Below, piece by piece: positions 9,914-17,326 of a stretch of DNA of 21,923 nucleotides. A program made the translations under genes and the position numbers. The stretch is from Spirogloea muscicola. Its lineage: Eukaryota; Streptophyta; Zygnematophyceae; Spirogloeales; Spirogloeaceae. The notes below the pieces were generated by a model that ran no database searches, was not told the DNA's origin, and saw only the letters and a list, made by a program, of their open reading frames with translations. The first letter of the stretch is position 1. Every line of letters starts with the position of its first letter. Where the stretch lies: assembly GCA_009602725.1 (NCBI GenBank), contig WELB01000002.1, positions 108,560 to 130,482 on the forward strand. The letters run 5' to 3'.

Positions 9914-10150
9914 GCTCGCCCATAGAAAAAGGGGGCCAGCAAAGCCAGCCCAGAAAGAATGGACAATGTCCGAAAGCCAAAGAAAGGAAGTGTTCGCCCA
10001 TAGAGAAGAGTGGCTGGCAAAGCCAGCCCGAAAAGAATGGACAATATCCCAAGCCAAAGAAAAGAGGAGCCGGAAAAGAACTACACTACAGTCCATGCCT
10101 TTGGACTAGGACGAAGCCATCAGCCAAAAGACGCTCAGTAACCCCTAGTC
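9914..10150 (-). mobile_element. LINE copy H, 3' UTR only, with a duplicated tail
   Basis: On the minus strand the 5' edge is at the LINE stop codon (CTCAGTAACCCCTAGTC on the + strand at 10133-10149); nothing of the coding region remains. The 3' UTR follows, and the hairpin tail occurs twice with a 78-base period (units start at 9914 and 9992). The second unit has a perfect 7-bp stem GGCTGGC/GCCAGCC at 10012-10028. Confidence 0.7.
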
Positions 10151-10574
10151 AGAAAAAAAGAAAGGAAAAACACACAGCTAGGCAGTTAGGCAGCTCTCTG
10201 AGCTAATTAGCTCGTACAAACTAGATCCCAACCTGTGTCGGAGCTGCGCGGCAAGATTTGTGTGCACGCCCTAAAGCTCCTATAGTTTGACAGACGGCTT
10301 ATGGAGCTCCAGAAGCCAGGATCCGGAGGGTGGTAGCGTTGAAATCCCAGATGTATTTACAGTGGTGGTTGCCTGGTCAGCAGCTTGAATGATATTGGCG
10401 GATGTCCATCGAGGACTTAGCTGGTACTTTGGTGGACCGGGCGGAAATTGCACGCAGTATCTGAGATACTGGCTGCAATTATCGCTTCATCGGTCATTTA
10501 ATGTTCCTATCCGTATAGACACATTCCGGGTCAGAACGTCCCGTTTGGGATTCGGACATATGGTGTTGGCGACA
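10151..10574. other. Unassigned interval
   Basis: About 420 bases with no gene or repeat I can recognise. An open stretch on the + strand from 10389 has no identifiable motif. Confidence 0.3.
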
Positions 10575-10870
10575 ACCCTTTCACAGAGTGGGACGCCAGC
10601 GCACACAGCGCATACTCGCGCACACAGCGCAGCGGAAGTCCTACCCTAAGGCACCGCCAAAAGGTGGTGACTCTACGGAGGGTCCAGCTTCAAGCTGTCC
10701 CGACATGGGACTGAGCTGTAGTACTTACAGAGAGCCGGCGATGTCCGCAGCGACGAGCTGCGGTGACGGGCTGGGCAGCAGGCGGCAGCAGCAGAGCTGT
10801 GGCAACGGCTGCGGCAGCAGGCAGCAGCAGGGCTGTCCCTCTCTTGGCGTCACGGGTCCGACTCCGGAAT
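10575..10870 (-). repeat. Repeat R1 copy ii, diverged
   Basis: Same layout as R1 copy i: GCGCAGCGGAAGTCCTACCC, then GGCACCGCC, then a CAG/GGC-rich core (GGCAGCAGGCAGCAGCAGGG). It is more diverged, and its orientation matches copy i. It lies just upstream of LINE E. Confidence 0.5.
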
Positions 10871-11031
10871 CAGGCCTCGGCCTGCTACTAACAGCGTTCC
10901 CCCTGCCACCCCTCCCCAGAGACGCCGACCACCCGCAGGAACACGAGTTCTTCCCGTTCGCCATCGACCCCCGCGGTGCGTTGGGCGCTTGGTGGCTCGA
11001 GCTGCTCAAGCAGCTCTTGCGTCACGCTATC

Positions 11032-11728
11032 TGCAAGGAATGCTGTGGATCGCCAAGCCCGGGCTGCCGGCGGCGCAAGGAAAAGCGGGGAGGAATTGGG
11101 ATGGGGCTGCAACGGTAAAAATGAGCAACGGATACTGCAGGGGCAAGGGTCCAGGGGTCCGAGGTTGGGTGAAGAACTCACCACCTCTGCATCTCGGGTA
11201 CCCTCTATATAGTCCGAGGGACTGCGAGCCCGGCCATACGGGCCCGGGTGGGATATTTGGCACCCAGTCTCTCGTTGACGACCCGTCCGCGACCTGTCGA
11301 CGGCTATCAACGGGCTACCACCGACAATCTACCCATCCATCGGCCACCACCGCCATACTGACGGTCCCCGGTCACTCGCAGCTGACGGTCACTACCCCCA
11401 GGCTACCGTGAGCCGTCTATCGTTCCCGTCAACACTAACGGCTAACAACGCCGTCAAGGCAATCTACAGCGCTGCCGCCTCCCATCGCCGTTCCAGCGGC
11501 AGCACAATGCTGTCTCGCGCGTCACGACACCGGGTTGCGTTGCTCTCAGCTCTAGGTTGAATCCACGCCGCCCAGCCTGGTGAGATTGTCCGTCTCCAGG
11601 CATCTGTCAAGCCTTTCCTGCGGCACTGACAGTCAATTTATCTATCAGCCGGATGAGGTGTCGAGTCTCCAGGCATCTGTCAATTCATTACTGCTGCATT
11701 GACATTCCAGCCATGTAAAATCGTTACA
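11032..11728 (-). mobile_element. Solo LTR (Ty3-like) with perfect 5-bp target duplication
   Basis: A 697-bp LTR on the minus strand. Its ends are the inverted pair TGTAACG...CGTTACA (left end diverged to TGCAAGG). It is flanked by CTATC at 11027-11031 and 11729-11733. It is homologous along its length to 17725-18441 on the + strand. Inside are a TATA-like TATATAG at 11206-11212, palindromic as CTATATAG, and a 19-bp direct repeat (GTCTCCAGGCATCTGTCAA) at 11592-11610 and 11665-11683 near the U3 start. With no internal region and one LTR, it is a recombination scar. Confidence 0.9.
11206..11212 (-). promoter_or_regulatory. TATA-like box in the solo LTR
   Basis: CTATATAG within a short palindromic context (CCCTCTATATAG on the +), about 520 bases from the LTR's sense-strand start, a plausible U3/R position. 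The other solo LTR has lost it. Prediction only. Confidence 0.3.
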
Positions 11729-12113
11729 CTATCTCCCGCCGATGCCATGGGGAGACAGTGGATTTCCACGCAGCTGGCTCGCTCGCGCAGGTATACCGCA
11801 TGCGCCTGTCCGTCTCGCTGCAGAGGTCCATGGCTCGCGCGCTGCATCTGCGTGCCGGTCGTGCCTCAGCTGCAGCCTCTGGCCCTGGCCAGGGGACCCG
11901 CTACCAGGCGACCAGATTCTCTGACCTGCGGCTGCTTAACAGAAGTTTCTGAGTGTATCGGAGCTGCTTGTGTCCATGTGTGCTAGCTTTAGCGCTTTCC
12001 CTTGGCCCCTTCGACCTTTCTTCACATTTTCCCTGGGCTGGGCTCTCCTGGAAGCCACCGCCCTCTCTTGGAAGCGTCTTTCTCCCCAAGCGTGTGACGA
12101 AGAAAGAGGAAAT

Positions 12114-12285
12114 GGCTCGCCCATTGAGGATAGGGGCTGGACAAGCCAGCCCAAAAAAGAATGAACAAAGAACGAGAAGGGGGCCAGAGGAAGCCAGAGG
12201 AAGCGCTAAGAAACCAAAGCACACAAAGAAAGAAAGCAGCTACACATTACTCAGTAACCCCTGCTAAGCAGCCGCAAATCAGAGA
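12114..12285 (-). mobile_element. LINE copy I, only the last 10 codons plus 3' UTR
   Basis: On the minus strand the remnant reads SDLRLLSRGY and stop (12251-12253), then a 3' UTR with the hairpin GGCTGG...CCAGCC (12135-12151) and the terminal word GGGCGAGC (GCTCGCCC on the + at 12116). It faces the tail of LINE E about 55 bases away. Confidence 0.75.
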
Positions 12286-12392
12286 GGCTAGGGTCCTGGA
12301 AGTGGGTCCCCTGTGACGAGGGTTGCCCCAAGGTCTTCCCCCGGAGGGGCGGGCCTGACAAGCGCGGGCGCATGCGCCTTCATTTAAAGGAT

Positions 12393-12480
12393 TTGCTCGC
12401 CCACAGAGGGTAGGGGCTGGTAGGGAAAGGCCAGCCTAAGAAGAATGGACAATGTCCAAAGAGCCAAAGGTGCCAAAAGG
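12393..12480 (-). mobile_element. LINE copy J, tail only
   Basis: GCTCGCCCACAGAGGGTAGG, then the hairpin GGCTGG...CCAGCC (12416-12439), then AAGAATGGACAATGTCCAAA, matching the tails of copies C and H. No coding sequence is attached; the 72-bp hairpin array follows immediately. Confidence 0.7.
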
Positions 12481-12499
12481 TGACAAGGGGATACGACGG

Positions 12500-12700
12500 A
12501 TCTGCCAGACGCCGTTGCGCACGAGCGAAGCAGCGTCTGGCGGCTGGAGCACGACTTCAAGGCACACGAAAATGCGCCAGACGCTGCCGCGCGCGAGCGA
12601 AGCAGGCCTGGCGGATGGAGTCAAAACTCCCGGATGATGCCGCGCGCAAGCAAAAGCAGCGCCTCTCGGACAGCACGACTGGCGGACACGACATGTCGCG
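12500..12700. repeat. Tandem hairpin repeat, about 72-bp period, 2-3 units
   Basis: Unit 1 has CCAGACGC (12505-12512) pairing with GCGTCTGG (12533-12540). Unit 2, offset 72 bases, has CGCCAG (12575-12580) pairing with CTGGCG (12608-12613). The loops share CGAGCGAAGCA. A third, shorter and degraded unit starts near 12636 (GCCGCGCGCAAGC). Family and function unknown. Confidence 0.7.
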
Positions 12701-12799
12701 TGCATGTGCGTACGAAGCCCCAAGCCTCGGACCGTACTTAGCTACACGGGGTGCACAAGCACCGTTTGGGACTAGCAAACGGTAGATACGAAACATCAT

Positions 12800-12836
12800 G
12801 TAAGGTTACCGGCCTCTTAAACGGAGGGATCATTAC
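12800..12836 (+). other. Possible decayed 3' end of 18S rRNA
   Basis: CGGAGGGATCATTA is close to the universal 18S 3' terminus, and the preceding GTAAGGTTACCGG resembles the conserved stretch before it, with gaps. By eye about 27 of 36 positions agree. No further rRNA sequence is evident on either side. It may be chance. Confidence 0.3.
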
Positions 12837-12937
12837 AGGTCAATTCTAGTCCAAGTACGCGGACCGTCCGGAAGGGACTGCGTTTGTTCTGCCGGCCATC
12901 GATGGCACGGGGCTTTAGAATGTAAGCCCAGTGAGAG

Positions 12938-13165
12938 ACCTGTGCATCCTGCTTGCGCGCCGTGCTGTGTCCCGCAGATAGGACAAGCAGGCGGAACTCA
13001 GCGCTGCTGGTCCTTTGCGGTGTTTCACATGCGCCTGTCTAAACAAAGGAGGGGTACCTCCTTTGGTCGATGGCCCACGCCTTGCATGTGCCTGCTGGCT
13101 GTGCTTTAGCTGCTTCTATGGCAAGGATGGAACCCAACCACCGCTTCACGCGGTGGGTGGTTTCA
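12938..13165 (+). mobile_element. LINE copy G, decayed 3' end
   Basis: The + strand reads LLARRAVSRR, stop, DKQAELSAAGP, then HMRLS and, after frame changes, ALHVPAG-like sequence, matching the LARRAVSRRRGEPADFNAAG...MRLSVSLQ region of copy F. Part of the coding region is replaced by a small perfect hairpin, AAAGGAGG/CCTCCTTT (13045-13064). Near the 3' end is another hairpin, CCACCGC/GCGGTGG (13138-13156). Confidence 0.65.
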
Positions 13166-13239
13166 AGACTCTGCCTGTAATGAAACAGCTGTCTGATTAA
13201 GCCACAAGGCTCTGTTGGCATTACATGACCGACTATTTG

Positions 13240-13400
13240 GGCCAGGTGACCCGCCAGCTGGCTGGCCGGGAAGTGGCCCGCCCGGGTGCGGGTCCCGCCC
13301 GTCCCGAATTAGCCTTCGCCAAGGTCCGCCCTTTCGAGGGAGGACCTTTGGCCTGCCGCAAGGCGGGCCTTGGGGCGCACCTGCTCACACCCCTGGAGAA
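13240..13400 (+). repeat. Hairpin-rich repeat R2 copy b
   Basis: Similar to 9228-9412 in inverse orientation. It contains adjacent dyads: GCCAGCTGGC, CCCGC...GCGGG, GGTCC-GCCCTTTCGAGGGA-GGACC and GGCCTGCC-GCAA-GGCGGGCC. It abuts the tail of LINE F. Confidence 0.6.
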
Positions 13401-13480
13401 GTGGCACTCCCAATGGGGGCAAGGGCTGCGAAAAGCCAGCCCAAAAAGAATTCACAAAGGTTCAGAGGGGCCTAAGAGCG
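13401..13480 (-). repeat. LINE F 3' tail, direct repeat of 14987-15065
   Basis: Matches 14987-15065 with a single mismatch over 79 bases (AATTCAC versus AATGCAC). It contains the family hairpin GGGCTG...CAGCCC and AAAAAGAAT. The two copies flank LINE F in the same orientation. Confidence 0.85.
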
Positions 13481-13539
13481 GTGAGCAGCTACAAAGGGGC
13501 CTGAGGATGCAATGGTAAAACAGGGGGAGGATGGATCAC

Positions 13540-15042
13540 TCAATAAGTACGAGTGAGGAGCCTCAGATCCGACAGACTAGCTGCCGGGAAGCTATCACCC
13601 TGACGAAAGCCAGAGCCCGCAGCGAGAGCACGGCCAGCTCGCAGATGCAGAGCGTGGGCCATGGACCGCTGCAGGGATACAGAGAGGCGCATCCGATATA
13701 CCTGAGCCCACGAGCCCGCGGCGTTGAAGTCGGCTGGCTCGCCGCGTCTGCGGGACACAGCCCGCCGCGCAAGCCTAGCCAATAGGTCAAGCCACTGGGA
13801 CCCAAGAGCCCCGTGCACGTCCACCGCCAAGGGGACGAACTCGTCGGCAGGTGGGTGGTCGGAGTGCTTGGCCGCCTTGCAGCGAGCGGCCTTCGAGGCA
13901 GCGTGGCCGGCCCGCGAGGCAGAGAGCCCCAGGTTGGAGCGGTCGACCACATCGGTGGTGACTACATCGGCTATGATCCGCGCGCCACCTCCCGGCGTGG
14001 ACGCCACCAGGTCCACACGACGCGTATGGTGTCCGTCAGCCCTCTCGAGGATGGGCATGACCGAGGCGTTCTCCATCGCCACCGTGTAGCCCGCCTCCTG
14101 AAAGATCCCGAACATAGCATCACGCAAGAGGTCGTGCGCAGCTGTTCGTTCGCCTCCAGTGGCGCAGCGGAGGAGATGCGCCGCCAGCTCCGCCGGGTCC
14201 GTCGACCGCTCCCCACATTCGCACTGCAGCACGCCCAGCAGGCAGGGCGGGGGGAGGCCCAGCAGGCGATGCGTGGCCGTGCGGAACAGCTCGTCCGGCA
14301 GCCTGAGCGCATCATACAGTGGGAGCGCAGAGAGCCAGGCTGCCGCGCCGGGGGAGGCGGCCGACAGCAGCCGAGCACGGCCGCGCACGTCGCCTGCGGG
14401 GAGGAGCTGCAGCGTGTCCGTGAACGTCGCCTTGTCCACAGCAGCCATGTATCGCGCCTGCGCCTGCGAGTCGGAGGTGTGGGCGAGGTGAGCGAAGGGG
14501 ACCACGCTCTCTGCAAGGGCCGGATGCTCCGCGCTTAACCCGTCCTGGGCTGAGCGGAGGGCCTCCTGGAAAGGCAGCGAGCCAGTCGCCACCTCCTCCA
14601 CAACCTGCTGCAGCAGGGGCCGCCCATCATGGAGGAAGCGCTGCGCCACCGACGTGGCGACCTGTGCCCAACTGCCGAGGAATGCTGGCCTGCAGACGCG
14701 CGCGAGCGAGCGGCAGCCGAGGCCGCCCTGGCCAGGGGGCAGTGTGGCCTGGAGCGTAGCGGCTGACGAGGCAAGGAAGCCATCGTGGCGGATGAGGGCC
14801 GCCGCGCCCTCCATGACCCCCGTGTCGAATGTGGTGTAGGCCGCCAGCACCGCGGGGCAGGGAGGGGTCGTCCGCGCCAAGTAGTGAGGACGCTGCACAA
14901 TGCATCGATTGAGCATGGCAAGCGCCAGCTGCATGTCCTGCAGCTCGGGGAGGCGGGCCACTGGCTGGAGGTGCTGGAGAGAAAGAAGTGGCACTCCCAA
15001 TGGGGGCAAGGGCTGCGAAAAGCCAGCCCAAAAAGAATGCAC
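13540..15042 (-). CDS. LINE F ORF: C-terminal part of an RLE-type LINE polyprotein
   Basis: 500 open codons on the minus strand, parallel to LINE C over most of the length (QRPHYLART, GGLGCRS, FLGSWAQVA, VRGRARLLSA). The finger is C274-x-C276-x12-H289-x3-C293, followed by AHDLLRDAM and R342-V-D344-x14-D359. The usual R-P-D is R-V-D here. The end is DEFVPLAVDVHGALGSQW to LLTRTY. The first 20 or so residues are read-through of the tail repeat K, so LINE homology really begins at about residue 22 and the start codon is not native. The RT domain is absent (5' truncation). LAMLN after DMQLA is an extra stretch relative to copy C. This is the best-preserved copy of its subfamily and the closest relative of copy E. 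Confidence 0.75.
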   Translation of the reverse strand: MHSFWAGFSQPLPPLGVPLLSLQHLQPVARLPELQDMQLALAMLNRCIVQRPHYLARTTPPCPAVLAAYTTFDTGVMEGAAALIRHDGFLASSAATLQATLPPGQGGLGCRSLARVCRPAFLGSWAQVATSVAQRFLHDGRPLLQQVVEEVATGSLPFQEALRSAQDGLSAEHPALAESVVPFAHLAHTSDSQAQARYMAAVDKATFTDTLQLLPAGDVRGRARLLSAASPGAAAWLSALPLYDALRLPDELFRTATHRLLGLPPPCLLGVLQCECGERSTDPAELAAHLLRCATGGERTAAHDLLRDAMFGIFQEAGYTVAMENASVMPILERADGHHTRRVDLVASTPGGGARIIADVVTTDVVDRSNLGLSASRAGHAASKAARCKAAKHSDHPPADEFVPLAVDVHGALGSQWLDLLARLARRAVSRRRGEPADFNAAGSWAQVYRMRLSVSLQRSMAHALHLRAGRALAAGSGFRQGDSFPAASLSDLRLLTRTY

Positions 15043-15065
15043 AAAGGTTCAGAGGGGCCTAAGAG
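14987..15065 (-). repeat. LINE tail K, head-to-tail with LINE F
   Basis: A 79-base LINE tail with hairpin (GGGCTG 15010-15015 / CAGCCC 15024-15029) placed at the 5' edge of LINE F. It represents the 3' end of a further LINE copy whose body is missing, or a duplication made when F inserted. Confidence 0.75.
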
Positions 15066-15109
15066 CAGAGGGGGGGTGGCACGGGGAAGCACCAAGGAGC
15101 CTCAGGGGC

Positions 15110-15385
15110 AGAGGCTCATGAATGAGTTCGAGCCGAGGAAGCCCAGGAGCAGCCTTGCCGCTGCTCGCCGCCGCAGCCGCCGCCGCACTGCGCTGCGGGG
15201 CCTGCTGCGCCGGCCTGCGCCCAGGAGGTGGAGTCGCCGTCAAGGCGGTGCCACAGGGCCTGTCTTCCGCTGCGCTATGCGCTAGTGCTTCCTTGTGTAG
15301 TGGGTTGGCCCCCAAACCCCCTATGCTCGAATACAATAAGGACTCTCTCCCTCTAACTGCGTGTTCAGGGCGAGATTCACTACAC
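15110..15385 (+). repeat. Repeat R1 copy iii: LTR end and leader of the gag element
   Basis: GC-rich core (GCAGCCTTGCCGCTGCTCGC, CAGGGCCTGTCTTCCGCTGC), then CAATAAGGACTCTCTCCCTC, which looks like the AATAAR-type 3' end of an LTR, then the gag reading frame. The same sequence in reverse lies at 7140-7480. I cannot define the LTR's left edge or a primer-binding site. Confidence 0.55.
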
Positions 15386-16803
15386 TGCCGGAGTTCCTGG
15401 ACGGGCACGCTCTATGGTACTACCGTTCGGTCATGAAGGAGATTCTGGCCGCCAAGGAGGAGGTGCCGGCTGGTGGGAGGCCAGCCAGCGGTGAGGATTA
15501 TGGTGCAGCGGCTGAGGCGCTCATCGCGGGTCTGTCAGCGGCGGCGGAGGGGGCGCTGGGGGCGGGGACGACGGCCCAGCGGGAGCGCGTGCTGTCGGAC
15601 CCTATCCAGCACTTCTTGCACCTGCTTAGCCTGCAATTTAAGACCGACTCCGCTGCCAAGGTGGCAGAGTTGGTCAACTTCCAGCGCCTGCCAGGGGGAG
15701 GATGTGATGGTCATGGCACAGCGCCTCAAGCAGCTGCGTCGTGACACGGGCAGGTTGACAGAGGTCGATGCGGCTCACAAGTTCTTGGAGGCCCTTGGAG
15801 GAGGCAGAAAAGGAGCGTGGTTGGAGCAACAGGTCTTCGCGGCCCACCGCCATACCTTCACCATTGACCAGGTGGCGGATCTCGCCGATGATGTTGAGCG
15901 CCACTTCGCAGAGAAGGCGGTGGAGGTGGCGGCTCCAGTCAAGGGTAAAGGGAGGCCGGCTGCTCAGCCGCGGCCCTGGTCCGGAACTCAGCCGAGACAG
16001 TGGCGGGTGCCCAGCAAGCAGGGCATGGCGGCGGCGGCGGCAGTACCAGCCGGGCCGGCTGGGGCCGGTCTCTCCTACACGTGCAATCAGCCCGGGCACC
16101 CAAGAGGGATTGCCCACGGGGGGCTGGCATGCGGTGCACCCATTGCGGTAAGGCAGGTCATGGGGCGCAGACTTGTTGGACGCTGCATCCAGAGCAGCGG
16201 CCGGCGCAGCGGCAGGCTCACGCGGCGTCCCGGGCAGCCAGGAGCGCAGCCGCGTCGTCAGCCGTTGCACAGGCCAGCGCGTCCACCAAATTGGAGCTGC
16301 TCAAGGCGCAGTTCGCGCAGATGAAAGCTACAATGGAAGCCACTGCCACGGCAGCGCAGGCGGAGCAGCGACGACGAGAGGAAGAAGAGGCAGAGCATCG
16401 CCTTCGCTACGGAATGGGTGTAGAGATGGTAGATGCAGCGATGGCGGGGCCGCATGGGCGTGGTAGCCGCCAGCCGCCAGGGGTTGCAGATCGCTTGGCG
16501 GGTAGAGAGCACGGCCGCCGTGAGGAGCAGGGCGGGCGTTACCCATTGTCGTTTGCGCGGCTGCCGGCGGTGACTGCAGACGGGCCAGCGGCGGTCGGAG
16601 AGGGCGCGGGGCAAGTCTCCGCGTGGCAGCTAGCGGCCGCACTTATGAGCACGCCCTTGCTGTCCTTGGCAAGCGTGGGCTGCTCAGAGTCGGTGCTGAG
16701 GAAGGCGCTGCAGCAGCACCTTCCTGACGGGCTGGAGGGCGACGTGGCGGGCTCGAGTGAACCGCTCAAGGCCGCCGGGGGGGCAAATTCCACGGTTTGG
16801 TGA
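15361..16803 (+). pseudogene. gag: LTR-retrotransposon gag with CCHC knuckle, frameshifted
   Basis: Would encode the capsid/nucleocapsid protein of an LTR retrotransposon. Frame 1 (FTTLPEFLDGHALWYYRS) carries the capsid start. An extra base near 15697 shifts it to frame 2 (GEDVMVMAQRLKQLRRDTGR, HTFTIDQVADLADDVERHF). A second shift near 16100 returns to frame 1 inside the first zinc knuckle, whose first cysteine is also lost (SYTCNQPGH). The second knuckle is perfect: CTHCGKAGHGAQTC at 16135-16176. An Ala/Gln/Glu-rich coiled-coil-like stretch (about 16290-16410) and a long tail to the stop at 16801-16803 follow. No protease or pol follows on this strand. Whether it belongs with the chromovirus pol is unknown. 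Confidence 0.7.
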
Positions 16804-16899
16804 CTTCTCTGCCACATTCTTTGCAGGTCTGCTCATCTGGTAGTGAGGCCATGCAGGGCAGGCTGCTGCTGGCCAAGCAGAGTCCTGGCCTGTAGGCGG

Positions 16900-17140
16900 A
16901 GCTTTAGGTGTGGCACTTCGACGCATTGTGAGCGCTATACGGGCAGGCACGACAGCGGTCTGAGCCCTTGTGGCACACAAGACAGGCGCCACAGCAGCCC
17001 CTACATATTGCGGCATTGTCACATCCAGGGTGGTACACCCACTGGATTGGAATAGTACGGTACTACTAGCTCACCAAGCTTGACGCCTGCTCTTTGCTGT
17101 TGTGTGCAAACAAACGGTCGACTGGCTATGGCCTGTTACT
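16900..17140 (-). mobile_element. pol: Ty3 pol scrap: end of RNase H and linker to integrase
   Basis: The + strand here matches the + strand at about 20770-20950, which is the minus-coded RNase H end of the long chromovirus: GACAGGCGCCACAGCAGCCC versus GACAGCCGCCACAGCAGCCT, and GCTTGACGCCTGCTC in both. On the minus strand GLLWRLSCVPQGLRP corresponds to RLLWRLSCTLQGFRP. It is multiply interrupted by stops. Confidence 0.6.
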
Positions 17141-17145
17141 ACCGT

Positions 17146-17326
17146 TGTAACGTCCCCACCGTTACGTGACGTATAAACCTTGGGTATATGCTAACGCGTA
17201 GTAACGGCACGCGGCCCCAGCATCGTTGGCGTGCGACACGTGGGCGACGCGCGTCAGTGACGCGCGGCGCGCCGCGGCTCGCCGGAGCTGCCGCCGCATG
17301 GCCGCCGGGCCGCCTGGCCGCATGGC
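17146..17326 (+). repeat. GC-rich LTR-like fragment
   Basis: Begins TGTAACGTCCCCACCGTTAC, resembling the minus-strand LTR start at 19225 (TGTAGCGTCCCGGCCGTTAC). CGCG-rich sequence follows, with repeated GGCCGC words. It runs straight into integrase sequence, so internal parts are missing. Confidence 0.45.

Larger units (their letters stand above)
10895..12060 (+). mobile_element. LINE copy E, split by a solo LTR
   Basis: Before the LTR, EHEFFPFAIDPRGALGAWW and LELLKQLLRHAI match the DEF.PLA.DVHGALG..W block of copies C and F. After the LTR, the frame starting next to 11734 continues the same alignment (VDFHAAGSLAQVYRMRLSVS, then LRAGRASAAAS and SDLRLLNRSF, stop at 11950-11952). Removing the LTR with one CTATC copy keeps frame. 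The 3' UTR at 11953-12055 has GGCCCCTTCGACCTTTCTTC and a degenerate hairpin. Confidence 0.85.

Noticed and set aside
9911-10070. CRISPR-like spaced repeats
   Set aside because: Only two units, in a eukaryotic retrotransposon tail with a LINE stop codon upstream; no array, no cas genes.
10888-11310. 140-codon minus frame in the solo LTR and a related + frame at 18157-18453 as a conserved protein
   Set aside because: The two are similar because both lie in copies of the same LTR. Neither has a domain, and both span LTR borders or regulatory sequence.
11027-11733. DNA transposon with 7-bp inverted ends and CTATC duplication
   Set aside because: The TG...CA termini, 5-bp duplication, 700-bp non-coding body, TATA-like box and location among Ty3 debris fit a solo LTR better.
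13813-14538. 241-codon + strand frame across LINE F
   Set aside because: Antisense shadow; the minus frame aligns with copies A, C and E and explains the conservation.
16843-17055. Short + strand frame after gag as a protease or pol start
   Set aside because: The sequence matches the minus-coded RNase H region at 20.8-20.95 kb, so the + reading is a shadow.
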